Source: Opitutaceae bacterium EW11 | Lineage (GTDB): Bacteria > Verrucomicrobiota > Verrucomicrobiia > Opitutales > Opitutaceae | NCBI GenBank assembly: GCA_003054665.1 | Contig: QAYY01000003.1 | Span: 1-64,000 of the forward strand | Length of the DNA stretch: 64,000 bases | Direction of reading: 5' to 3' | In this document: one piece after another, positions 1-8,028 of the stretch | How the letters are laid out: each line of letters opens with the position of its first letter | Numbering within the stretch: the first letter of the stretch is position 1 | Translations under genes and position numbers: made by a program | The notes under the pieces: generated by a model | What the model saw: only the letters and a program-made list of their open reading frames with translations | The model's database searches: none | What the model was told of the DNA's origin: nothing

Positions 1-377
1 TGAATGACGTCCTTGAACCCGGACTTGGACGGATGCCCGTAACGCGCCAGGTGGGATTTGTACTGTTCGTGGCCCTCGCTGTACATCTGGCGGGCGTACC
101 AGTCGCCGTCCTCGGCCTGGCATTGCGGGCCCCAGTGCGCCCAGATGCCGAACTTCGCGTCCCGAAACCACTCGGGCACGCGGTACTGGCGGAGCGAGTC
201 CCAGGTCGGCTGGAATTTGCCCTCGGCGACGGGTTCGGCCGCGGTGCTGACAACGACGGTCGGCGTGAGCGAGCTGGGGATGGATTGCGACTGCGCGTTG
301 GCGCAGAGGAGAAGCATCATCGCGGAGAGCGACGACGCCAGACGCAGATGCGGGGGATGGTAGGGGGACATGATCAT
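1..377 (-). CDS. Secreted alpha-L-fucosidase, GH29 family, 5' part only
   Basis: Reading leftwards from an ATG at 377 (or the in-frame ATG at 371) gives about 125 residues that run off the window edge. The first 30 residues form a signal peptide with a hydrophobic core (AMMLLLCANA). The mature part has WFRDAKFGIWAHWGPQ, WYARQMY and HLARYGHPSKSGFKDVI, the recognisable N-terminal signature of GH29 fucosidases, which release alpha-L-fucose from glycans. The catalytic region is outside the window. The upstream region up to 502 is shared with the divergent padR gene. Fucosidase activity fits the GH95 fucosidase at 53 kb and a fucosylated substrate. Confidence 0.85.
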   Translation of the reverse strand, partial: MIMSPYHPPHLRLASSLSAMMLLLCANAQSQSIPSSLTPTVVVSTAAEPVAEGKFQPTWDSLRQYRVPEWFRDAKFGIWAHWGPQCQAEDGDWYARQMYSEGHEQYKSHLARYGHPSKSGFKDVI

Positions 378-462
378 GGTGGAGAAAAGCGCGCTCCTCA
401 TCTCAGTGCACGCATAACCGCTGCAGAACCGAGACGGGGGAGGCGCATGTTTCCTATTGACG

Positions 463-488
463 GTCTGAAGGAGGCGCCTCATTCAGAC
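463..488. promoter_or_regulatory. 26-bp near-perfect palindrome before padR (candidate operator)
   Basis: The half-sites GTCTGAA and TTCAGAC flank a core GAGGCGCCTC; 12 of 13 base pairs are symmetrical. A TTGACG sequence at 457-462 could be a -35 box, which would place the palindrome over the spacer and -10 region, as expected for a repressor site. Autorepression by PadR is inferred. In RNA the same sequence would form a stable hairpin ending 14 nt before the padR start. Confidence 0.6.
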
Positions 489-502
489 GATCTAAACAAG
501 CG

Positions 503-847
503 ATGAGCAAGGAAAAATCCGAATTATTACAGGGCACCCTCGACATGCTGATCCTCAAGGCGCTGCAGCTGGAGCCGATGCACGGTTTCGGACTGTCGGT
601 CCGTCTCCGCCAGCTTTCCAACGGGGTGTTTCAGGTGGAAATGGGTTCGCTTTATCCCGCGCTGTGCCGGCTGGAGGCAAAAAAGTGGGTGAAGGCCAAA
701 TGGGGCGTTTCCGAGAACAACCGGCGCGCCCGCTATTACGAACTGACGCCGGCGGGGCGTAAACAGCTCGAGGCCGAGGCGACGGAGTGGGCGCTGCTCT
801 CCTCGACCATCACCGCCATGCTTCGCGCGACGTCGCCGTCCGTGTAG
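503..847 (+). CDS. PadR-family transcriptional regulator
   Basis: This 114-residue protein matches the short PadR class: a winged helix-turn-helix beginning LLQGTLDMLILKALQLEPMHGFGL, then GSLYPALCRLEAKKWV and ARYYELTPAGRKQL, with a short C-terminal dimerisation helix. PadR proteins are ligand-responsive repressors, often acting on transporters. It lies 19 bp before a large ABC-type permease on the same strand, a pairing that recurs for ADOP permeases in Acidobacteria and Verrucomicrobia. The start ATG at 503 gives the full PadR N-terminus (MSKEKSELLQGTLD). No strong Shine-Dalgarno sequence is visible; the palindrome at 463-488 is the likely operator. Confidence 0.9.
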   Translation: MSKEKSELLQGTLDMLILKALQLEPMHGFGLSVRLRQLSNGVFQVEMGSLYPALCRLEAKKWVKAKWGVSENNRRARYYELTPAGRKQLEAEATEWALLSSTITAMLRATSPSV

Positions 848-866
848 GCCAATCCTCAATACTCCC

Positions 867-3563
867 ATGGGCCCGTTGCACCGCATCGTGTTCAGACTGA
901 AATGCCTCTTCGTCCGGAATCGGAAGGCGGACGAATTGGCCGAAGAGATGAAGGCGCATCTGGAGATGCAGGTCTCGGCCAACGTCGCGGGGGGCATGTC
1001 TCCCGATGCGGCGCGCCGGGAGGCTTTCCTCCAACTCGGGCGAGTCGAGCAGGCGCAGGAAGCCTGTCGCGACGAATACTCATTTCCCTGGCTCGACTGC
1101 CTCGCACGCGAGACGAGGCATGCGTTTCGCGGACTCGTGAAGCGCCCGGGCTTCACCTCCATCGCGGTCGCCACGCTGGCGCTGGGCATTGGCGCGAGCA
1201 CCGCCGTGTTCAGCGTTGTCGAGACCACCATGCTTCGTCCGCTTCCGTTTCCGAACGCGGACCAGCTGGTGAACGTGGAATTCGAACTCACGGGGAAGGG
1301 GACAGCGAACTTCGGTTGTTCGGTGTCCGAGCTCGACGATCTGCGCGCGCTCTCGAACGTGTTTTCCGACGTGTCGATGGTTTTCCCGATGGATGGGAAC
1401 CTCACCGGCGTGTCGGAGCCGCAGCGCGTGGAAGCGCTCGCCGTGAGTCCCAACTATTTCCACCTGCTCGGAGTGGCACCGGCGCTGGGCCGGACATTCG
1501 GACAGGAGGAAGCGAGCATTCCCGGCTGGGCGCAGGGTTGTGTTCTCAGCCACGAGGCCTGGATGAACTATTTCGGCGGCGACCCCTCGGTGATCGGGCG
1601 AGAGTTCTACATGGATTACGACACCTTCCGCGTGATCGGTGTCATGCCCGCCGGATTCCGGCACCCGGGGCGAATCCTTTCGTCGAACGTCGACGTCTGG
1701 TTCACGGGCGGACTTAGGGCGCCTCCCTTCGCGCCGACGCCGGAGAGGAACTACCGTCTCATTCCCGGCGTGGTCGGACGGCTTGCGCCGGGGGTGACGC
1801 CGGCGGTGGCGCAGGCGAAAATCGACGACTACGCGGCGCGAACGAGAGCCGATTATCCCAAGAACTACGTGCTCACCGACGGGTGGACGCCGCGGATCCG
1901 CGTGCTGCAATCGGTGCTCGTCGCCGATCTCCGCGGCGTGCTCTGGCTGCTACTGGGCGCGGTGTTGCTTGTGCTGGCGATCTGCTGCGCGACCGTGGCG
2001 AATCTGATGCTGGTGCGCGCGATGACGCGGCGGCAGGAGATGGCCATGCGTTGCGCGCTGGGTGCCTCGAGGAGCGCGATCGTCCGGCAGCTTGTCGTGG
2101 AGGGGCTGCTCGTCGCCCTCGCCGGCGGAATCGGCGGCATCGTCCTGTCCTGGAGTTTTTCGCCGACGCTCCTGGCCCTGGCACCGGTTTCGATTCCGCT
2201 GCTCAACAAAGTCGCTTTGAACGGCCACGTGCTTGGGTTTGCGATCCTGGTCTCCGGCGCGACCTGCCTGGTCTTCGGATTGGCGCCCGCGCTGCGCGCG
2301 ACGAAACTCGATCTCGTTTCGGACCTGAAATCGGGAGGGCGGACGGCGGGGCACAGCACCGATGTCCAGCGCTGGCGCACTCTCCTGGTCGGCGGCCAGA
2401 TTGCGTTGTCGCTGGTGCTTCTCGTCGGTGCCGGTCTCTTGTGCCGAAGCTTCCTGAACGTCTGGCGGACCAATCCGGGCTTCGATCCGCGCAACGTCCT
2501 CATTGGGCGCATCTGGCTGCCTCCTCCTTCGGGAACCACCGCTCACAAGGTTTATCTCGAGCACGAAAACCGCGCGGCGCTGATGCGCGAGCTGGTGCGC
2601 CGATTCGGCGAATTGCCCGGCGTTCAGGCGGCGGCCATCGGCAATGACGTCCCCCTGACGGAAGGTTCGCATGGCGAGCAGATCACCTTGGGAACGTCCG
2701 CGGGCGATTCTCCCGTCGAAGGCACGGCGGCAACGAGCCTGGTTTCCCCGGGCTACTTTCGCACGCTGGGCATTCCTCTCCTGCGCGGGCGCGAGTTCGG
2801 CGACTCGGACGACGGGAAGAATCCGGTGGTCATCGTGAACCTCGCTCTCGCAAACCGGTATTGGCCCGGACAGGACGCGGTCGGGCGAAGGCTGGCGCGG
2901 GGCATGGGGAAGGATTTGAAGTGGTGCACGATCGTCGGAGTCGTCGCGAACGCGAAGGTCGAGGGCCTGGACAGGCCGGAGAGCGCGCGTATTTACTTTC
3001 CTGAATACCAGGAGTCGTGGCTGGGACTGGCGTTCTTCGTGCGCGCCAACGGCGCGGTCTCGGAGGCCCTGATGAACGCGGTGCGCAGGGAAATCCACGC
3101 GGCCGACTCCGATTTGCCCGCGTACGGTTTGAGCACGATGGACCAAATCATGTCCCGGTCCCTGGCGCGGCGCCGGTTCATGGCGATCATGATCGGAGCC
3201 TTCGCCGGCGCGTCGCTGCTGCTTGCGGCAATGGGAGTCTATGGCGTCATGGCGCTGACGGTGTCGCACCGCACCAAGGAGATCGGTGTCAGGATCGCGC
3301 TCGGCGCAGGCCGCGGGCAGATCATAGGCATGGTCCTCCGCCGCGGTTTGCTCATCGCCGCAGCCGGCATCGGCGCGGGAGCGGTCGGAGCCTTGTTTGC
3401 CGCGCAGGCGATCCAGAATCTCCTCTATCAAACGTACCCGCTGGATCCGCTGATCTGGGTCTCGATCGTGCTTTTGCTGTTCGCGATCGCGGTGCTGGCG
3501 TGCTGGATACCCGCTCGTTACGCCTCGTCGGTCGATCCGATGATCGCGTTGCGAGGGGAATGA
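867..3563 (+). CDS. ADOP/MacB-FtsX type ABC permease, duplicated orphan form
   Basis: This 898-residue membrane protein has the duplicated MacB/FtsX architecture. A cytoplasmic N-terminal prefix (about 1-75, with RKADELAEEMKAHLEMQV) precedes a first helix near 97-117. Then come an extracytoplasmic MacB-type domain, a block of three helices (about 355-470), a second such domain (about 520-740) and a final three-helix block ending VDPMIALRGE. The second half repeats the first (RRQEMAMRCALGASRSAIVRQ versus RTKEIGVRIALGAGRGQIIG). MacB relatives export peptides, lipoproteins or drugs with a separate ATPase. No ATPase gene lies nearby, so this is an orphan permease. It probably forms an operon with padR. 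Confidence 0.88.
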   Translation: MGPLHRIVFRLKCLFVRNRKADELAEEMKAHLEMQVSANVAGGMSPDAARREAFLQLGRVEQAQEACRDEYSFPWLDCLARETRHAFRGLVKRPGFTSIAVATLALGIGASTAVFSVVETTMLRPLPFPNADQLVNVEFELTGKGTANFGCSVSELDDLRALSNVFSDVSMVFPMDGNLTGVSEPQRVEALAVSPNYFHLLGVAPALGRTFGQEEASIPGWAQGCVLSHEAWMNYFGGDPSVIGREFYMDYDTFRVIGVMPAGFRHPGRILSSNVDVWFTGGLRAPPFAPTPERNYRLIPGVVGRLAPGVTPAVAQAKIDDYAARTRADYPKNYVLTDGWTPRIRVLQSVLVADLRGVLWLLLGAVLLVLAICCATVANLMLVRAMTRRQEMAMRCALGASRSAIVRQLVVEGLLVALAGGIGGIVLSWSFSPTLLALAPVSIPLLNKVALNGHVLGFAILVSGATCLVFGLAPALRATKLDLVSDLKSGGRTAGHSTDVQRWRTLLVGGQIALSLVLLVGAGLLCRSFLNVWRTNPGFDPRNVLIGRIWLPPPSGTTAHKVYLEHENRAALMRELVRRFGELPGVQAAAIGNDVPLTEGSHGEQITLGTSAGDSPVEGTAATSLVSPGYFRTLGIPLLRGREFGDSDDGKNPVVIVNLALANRYWPGQDAVGRRLARGMGKDLKWCTIVGVVANAKVEGLDRPESARIYFPEYQESWLGLAFFVRANGAVSEALMNAVRREIHAADSDLPAYGLSTMDQIMSRSLARRRFMAIMIGAFAGASLLLAAMGVYGVMALTVSHRTKEIGVRIALGAGRGQIIGMVLRRGLLIAAAGIGAGAVGALFAAQAIQNLLYQTYPLDPLIWVSIVLLLFAIAVLACWIPARYASSVDPMIALRGE

Positions 3564-3668
3564 CGGCCCCGACATCGTTCAGCGGCGGTGGGCGCTTCGC
3601 GAGTCGGCGCGCCGCCAGGACGACTTCCGACGGTCGCCGTCAAGGCGGCGGCTCGCGCCTGGCGGCTC

Positions 3669-4505
3669 CTACTCCGGAGTGGGGATGAGCTTGTAGACAA
3701 CGGTCGCGTCGTGCGTCACCGCCGACCAGTGGGGCGCGATATTGAGGGTGGTCTCGCTGGATCCGAGAAAGAGGTACCCGTCGCGCCGGAGAAACGGGCG
3801 AATCCGATCGAGGATGCTCCGCTTCGTCTTTACGTCGAAATAGATCATCACGTTGCGGAGGAAGATCAGGTCGAAGGAGGGGAGCGCGGGCCAGGAGCCG
3901 ATCAGGTTCAGCTGTTTGAATTCCACCATCGACCGGATCTCGGGGGCGATCTGCCACTCGTCGCCCTGCTCGACGAAATATTTCTCCCGCAGCCCCGGGG
4001 GCAGCCCCCGGCTCACCTCGATCCGATTGTACCGTCCGTCCTCCGCGTGCCGAAGCACGGAGGGAGAATAGTCCGTCGCAAGAATGTCGATACGCCAGTC
4101 GGCGAGTTCCGGAAAATACTCGCGAATCGTGATCGCGATGCTGAAAGGCTCCTGCCCCGTCGAGCATGCCCCGCTCCAGATCGTGAGGCGCCGCTGGGCG
4201 CGGCGTTTGGCGATGAGTTCGGGAAGGATCGACCGCCGGAGGGCTTCGAACGGGTGACCGTCGCGGAAGAACGACGTCTCGTTCGTGGTCAGCGACTCGG
4301 CGATCTTGCTGTGGAGAAGGCCGGGCGACGGCTGGCAGCGAAGCGCGGAGAGGAAGGAGCTCAGGGTGGGAAAACCCTCGCGAAGGGCCAGCGGAGTCAG
4401 GCGCGCCTCGACGAGGTATTCCTTCCCACGTTCCAGGACGATGGCCGCCTGCTCGAAAGCGACGGCGCGAACGAGCTCGAAATCGCGGTGTGTGATCACG
4501 TTCAA
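3669..4505 (-). CDS. cheR: Chemotaxis protein methyltransferase CheR
   Basis: CheR methylates glutamates on chemoreceptors using S-adenosylmethionine. About 278 residues follow a TTG start at 4505, which overlaps the cheB stop as TTGA; a GTG at 4499 is an equally possible start. Longer in-frame extensions upstream read through cheB and lack family similarity. Visible motifs are NETSFFRDGHPFEAL, the SAM-binding WSGACSTGQEPFSIA (Gln where most family members have Glu), ILATDYS and FDLIFLRNVMIYFD. It is the last gene of the che operon, probably translated by coupling to cheB. Confidence 0.9.
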   Translation of the reverse strand: MNVITHRDFELVRAVAFEQAAIVLERGKEYLVEARLTPLALREGFPTLSSFLSALRCQPSPGLLHSKIAESLTTNETSFFRDGHPFEALRRSILPELIAKRRAQRRLTIWSGACSTGQEPFSIAITIREYFPELADWRIDILATDYSPSVLRHAEDGRYNRIEVSRGLPPGLREKYFVEQGDEWQIAPEIRSMVEFKQLNLIGSWPALPSFDLIFLRNVMIYFDVKTKRSILDRIRPFLRRDGYLFLGSSETTLNIAPHWSAVTHDATVVYKLIPTPE

Positions 4506-5629
4506 GGCAACGCCGAGGTGGGCTGGACGGAAATGGGCGGCTGACGGGAGGAAGCGACGCGGCGGCAGATTTCCGGGGCGATTTCGCGCAGCGGCAGCAC
4601 GCGGGTCGCAAGGCCGGCCCGGGCCACCTGGCCGGGCATGCCCCACACCACGCTGGTCGCTTCGTCCTGGGCGACGATCGGGCACCGCCGCTCGTGGAGC
4701 ATGCGCGAGCCGTGCAGTCCGTCCTGCCCCATGCCCGTCAGGATCACGCCGAGAGCCGTTGCGCCGCACGTTTCCGCCACGCTGCGGAAGAGGACGTCCA
4801 CCGATGGCCGGCAGGAGTTTTCGGGAGGGCCATCCTGTAGGTGAAGCTGCAATACGCCGCCTTTGCGAACCACCTCCATGTGGCGTCCGCCGGGGGCGAG
4901 GTAGGCGCAGCCCGGCTCGATGATCTGTCCCTCGGAACCCTCGCAGAAACGGACGGAGCCCAGCTTGTCCAGACGTTCGGCGAGCATCTTGGTGAAGAGC
5001 ACCGGCATGTGCTGGACGATGACGATCGGGGCCGGAAACAGCTTTGGAATCGAGGCGAACACCTCGGCCAAGGCGTTGGGACCGCCGGTGGACGTCCCGA
5101 TGCAGACCAGGGAAATCGGAGGACGGAACGGGAGGTTGCTGAAACTCGGGGCAAGGAGGGCGGGACCGGCCTGCTGCGGCCCGGGTGCCCCTTCGGTTTC
5201 CTTGCGGCGCCCCAGTTGCTTGATTTTCGGAATGAGGTCTTCTCTCAGGCGCTGCAGGCTCAGCGCCACGCTTCCGATGTTGGCGGGTTTGGTGACGTAA
5301 TCGTTGGCCCCGGCCGAGAGTGCGTCGAGTGTTCGCGCGGCGCCGAGTTCGGTCAGCGTGCTGAACATGATGACCGGCAGGTCCGGATGGGTCTTCCGGA
5401 GCTCTCGGACGGTCGTGATTCCGTCCATTTCCGGCATCTCCACGTCGAGGGTGACGACGTCGGGATTGATCTGCGGGATTTTCGCGAGAGCGATCCGGCC
5501 GTGCGCAGCGACGCCGACGACCTCGATTTCGGGATCGCTGGCCAGCGCCTCGGTCATGAGGCGACGGATCACGACCGCATCGTCGACGATTAGGACTCGG
5601 ATTTTAGGCATCGAGCTTGGCACACGCAT
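4502..5629 (-). CDS. cheB: Chemotaxis response regulator / receptor methylesterase CheB
   Basis: CheB removes methyl groups from receptors after phosphorylation by CheA. Counting from the internal ATG at 5611 (MPKIRVLIVDD), the receiver domain has acidic Asp10-Asp11 and phospho-acceptor Asp56 (VVTLDVEMPEMDG). The C-terminal esterase has the catalytic triad motifs CIGTSTGGPNAL (Ser), VQHMPVLFTKMLAERL (His) and ILTGMGQDGLHG (Asp). The ATG at 5629 adds only MRVPSS and may not be used. cheB sits 85 bp downstream of the receptor gene and overlaps cheR. Confidence 0.93.
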   Translation of the reverse strand: MRVPSSMPKIRVLIVDDAVVIRRLMTEALASDPEIEVVGVAAHGRIALAKIPQINPDVVTLDVEMPEMDGITTVRELRKTHPDLPVIMFSTLTELGAARTLDALSAGANDYVTKPANIGSVALSLQRLREDLIPKIKQLGRRKETEGAPGPQQAGPALLAPSFSNLPFRPPISLVCIGTSTGGPNALAEVFASIPKLFPAPIVIVQHMPVLFTKMLAERLDKLGSVRFCEGSEGQIIEPGCAYLAPGGRHMEVVRKGGVLQLHLQDGPPENSCRPSVDVLFRSVAETCGATALGVILTGMGQDGLHGSRMLHERRCPIVAQDEATSVVWGMPGQVARAGLATRVLPLREIAPEICRRVASSRQPPISVQPTSALP

Positions 5630-5714
5630 GGACCGGAGACGCCTTCGCGCCTCCGGTCTTGGTTCGGTCGTGAACGCTTCGGCGGCGTTCTGCGCACCGG
5701 AGCGGTTCTGCGGG

Positions 5715-7541
5715 TTATTTCGCGGATTGGTCCACCAAGCGCTTCAAATCAGCCGCGAGTTTCGCGAGTTCCGTGGCGGCCGAGAGCGTGTTGCCTGCTC
5801 CGGCCGTGGTGCTCTTGGCGGCCGTCGAAACGTTGGAGATGTTATGCGAGATCTCGTTGCTGCCGCGCGCCGCCTCGGAGGCGTTGCGGGCGATTTCGTT
5901 GGTGGTCGCGGACTGTTGCTCCACCGCGCTCGCGATCGTGTTGGAGATGTCGTTGATCTGCCCGATGATCGTTCCGATCTGGTTGATGGAGGTCACCGCG
6001 CCCTTGGCGTCGGCCTGGATGGCTTCGATCTTCTGGCTGATGTCCTCGGTGGCTCGGGCGGTCTGTTTGGCCAACTCCTTCACCTCGTTCGCGACGACGG
6101 CGAAACCTTTTCCGGCTTCCCCGGCCCGTGCAGCCTCGATGGTCGCGTTGAGAGCGAGCAGGTTGGTCTGCTGGGCGATGGAGGTGATCACCTTGATCAC
6201 CTTGCCGATATCGACGCTGCTGACGCCGAGTTTGGCCACGGTGTGATTGGTCTCCTCCGCGACTTTCACCGCCGCGGTTGCGACCTTGGCCGCCTCATTG
6301 GCGTTCTTCGCGATTTCTTTCACGCTCGCGCTCATTTCCTCGGCGCTGGTCGCGACCGTCGCCACGTTTTTGCTCACCTGTTCCGATGCCGCCGCAACGA
6401 CATTGGCCTGGGTGGAGGTCTCGTTCGAGTTGCTGCTCATCTGCTGGCTGACCGCGGTGAGTTCCTCGGCGGCCGACGCGAGCGCCTGGGCGTTCTGCGA
6501 GACCGAGTTGATCGTGCGCTGCATGTCGTCTGCGAGGCGCTTGGCGCGCTCCTGGGCGGTGAGGATTTCGGAGAGATCCTGGACGACCTCGACGTAACCC
6601 GTGCGCTGGCCCTTCTCGTCCTTGAGCTCGCGGGTGGTCTGCTTGCACTTCTTGCCGTGCCAGTCGAAGTAGCTCTCGCCGACGCCGCGTTCGAGCTGGC
6701 GGACGCCGCAGTTGGGCGTGTTGCAGATGTTGGCAGCGGCGCAGCTGCAGGGCTTGCCCGGAGCGGCGTCGCGGTTGGGGATCGTGCCCGCCTTGACCAT
6801 CAGCTCCTCGAAGGCGCGGTTAAGGAAGACCCACTTCATGTCCTTGTCGAGGACGTGAATCGGGAACGGCACCGCATCCAAAATGCTGATATACCACTCG
6901 GCCTTCTGGTGCATCTCGGCCGCCAGTTTCTTCGCCTCCTCCTGGGCGGTGAGGATTTCGGAGAGGTCTTGGACGACCTCGACGTAGCCGGTGCGCTGGC
7001 CCTTGCGGTCCTTGAGTTCGCGGGTGGTCTGCTTGCATTTCTTGCCGTGCCAGTCGAAGTAGCTCTCGCCGACGCCGCGTTCGAGCTGGCGGACGCCGCA
7101 GTTGGGCGTGTTGCAGATGTTGGCGGCGGCGCAGCTGCAGGGCTTGCCCGGAGCGGCGTCGCGGTTGGGGATCGTGCCCGCCTTGACCATCAGCTCCTCG
7201 AAGGCGCGGTTGAGGAAGACCCACTTCATGTCCTTGTCGAGGACGTGAATTGGGAACGGCACCGCATCCAAAATGCTGATATACCACTCGGCCTTCGCCT
7301 GCAGTTCCTCGGCCATCTGGTTGGCCCGAGTCTGCGCTTCGGCATAACCGGCCTCGAGCTTCCGAGCGGCTTCGAGTTGCGACCGCAGCGACTCGAGCTC
7401 CTTCGCGGAGATGGTCACCATCTCTTCTTCGGGCTCCGACGGGATGCGGGACTTGGCTGTGGGTTGGACGTTGCGGCGGTGCCCGTTCGAGGGCCCGGTT
7501 TTTGAGGGTTGGGCTTGGGCCCGGAGGTTGGCGGATTTCAT
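5715..7541 (-). CDS. Soluble methyl-accepting chemotaxis protein with twin PAS domains
   Basis: This 608-residue receptor has no signal peptide or membrane segment, so it should act in the cytoplasm. A coiled coil near residues 43-82 precedes two PAS modules, residues 83-212 and 213-342, nearly identical and each holding [17 protein letters not shown] plus a further Cys in GKKCKQTT. The C-terminal half is a standard signalling hairpin with the tip [20 protein letters not shown] and methylation-type helices ending near 600. No HAMP domain is seen. The clustered cysteines suggest a metal, heme or redox ligand, but this is inference. It lies between cheW (24 bp) and cheB, as the dedicated receptor of this operon. 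Confidence 0.92.
   Translation of the reverse strand: MKSANLRAQAQPSKTGPSNGHRRNVQPTAKSRIPSEPEEEMVTISAKELESLRSQLEAARKLEAGYAEAQTRANQMAEELQAKAEWYISILDAVPFPIHVLDKDMKWVFLNRAFEELMVKAGTIPNRDAAPGKPCSCAAANICNTPNCGVRQLERGVGESYFDWHGKKCKQTTRELKDRKGQRTGYVEVVQDLSEILTAQEEAKKLAAEMHQKAEWYISILDAVPFPIHVLDKDMKWVFLNRAFEELMVKAGTIPNRDAAPGKPCSCAAANICNTPNCGVRQLERGVGESYFDWHGKKCKQTTRELKDEKGQRTGYVEVVQDLSEILTAQERAKRLADDMQRTINSVSQNAQALASAAEELTAVSQQMSSNSNETSTQANVVAAASEQVSKNVATVATSAEEMSASVKEIAKNANEAAKVATAAVKVAEETNHTVAKLGVSSVDIGKVIKVITSIAQQTNLLALNATIEAARAGEAGKGFAVVANEVKELAKQTARATEDISQKIEAIQADAKGAVTSINQIGTIIGQINDISNTIASAVEQQSATTNEIARNASEAARGSNEISHNISNVSTAAKSTTAGAGNTLSAATELAKLAADLKRLVDQSAK
6516..7295 (-). repeat. Two tandem 390-bp copies of the PAS module inside the receptor gene
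   Basis: Copy 1 spans 7295-6906 and copy 2 spans 6905-6516 (minus strand). The first 96 residues of the two modules are identical, and only a handful of bases differ over that stretch, mostly at third codon positions (for example 6861 versus 7251, and 6735 versus 7125). They diverge more in the C-terminal linker ([12 protein letters not shown] versus [12 protein letters not shown]). This indicates a recent in-frame tandem duplication or ongoing gene conversion. Confidence 0.95.
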
Positions 7542-7565
7542 GAAGACGGGGCGGGTTGGTTAAGA

Positions 7566-8018
7566 TTAGGCGGCGGATTCGCGCTGCGGAGGGACCACGG
7601 TGGTCGCCGCGGCGACGTCGAGGATGAGAAGAAGGTGCTCTTCGAGCTTGTAGACGCCCGTGACGAGCTCCCGGGCCGACCGATCGAGGGTTTCGGGAGG
7701 CTGCTCGTAGAGACCGGCATCGAGGTCGACGACGTCGCCGATTTCGTCGACGAGCAGACTCACGGCGCCGTCGGCCGTGCGAACGATGATGTTCGTCGGC
7801 AGGCGGTCTCCCTCCCTGGGAGCGAGGCCGAGACGGGTCCGTAGATCGATCGCGGTCACGATCTGCCCACGCAGATTGATGAGGCCGAAAACTTCAGCCG
7901 GAGCGAGAGGTACGGAAGTCATTTCCTGGTACCGGATGACTTCCTGGATCGTTTGAACCTCCACGCCGAAGAAGAAGTCCTTGAGAAAGAAGGTGCAGAA
8001 CTGCTGGGTGGTGCTCAT
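7566..8018 (-). CDS. cheW: Chemotaxis coupling protein CheW
   Basis: CheW bridges chemoreceptors and the CheA kinase. From the ATG at 8018 (MSTTQQFCTFFLKDFFFGVE) it has 150 residues, the usual length, with the conserved VFGLINLRGQIVTAIDLRTRLGL and VSLLVDEIGDVVDL segments of the double beta-barrel fold. An upstream ATG at 8048 would add ten residues and overlap cheA, but the shorter form matches the family start and begins 10 bp after the cheA stop. The next gene, the receptor, follows after 24 bp. Confidence 0.92.
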   Translation of the reverse strand: MSTTQQFCTFFLKDFFFGVEVQTIQEVIRYQEMTSVPLAPAEVFGLINLRGQIVTAIDLRTRLGLAPREGDRLPTNIIVRTADGAVSLLVDEIGDVVDLDAGLYEQPPETLDRSARELVTGVYKLEEHLLLILDVAAATTVVPPQRESAA

Positions 8019-8028
8019 GGCGGCAAGG

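Noticed and set aside
3564-3668. Possible small gene between the permease and cheR
   Set aside because: Only 105 bp between convergent genes, with GC-rich repeats of GGCGGC type and no start with a plausible frame.
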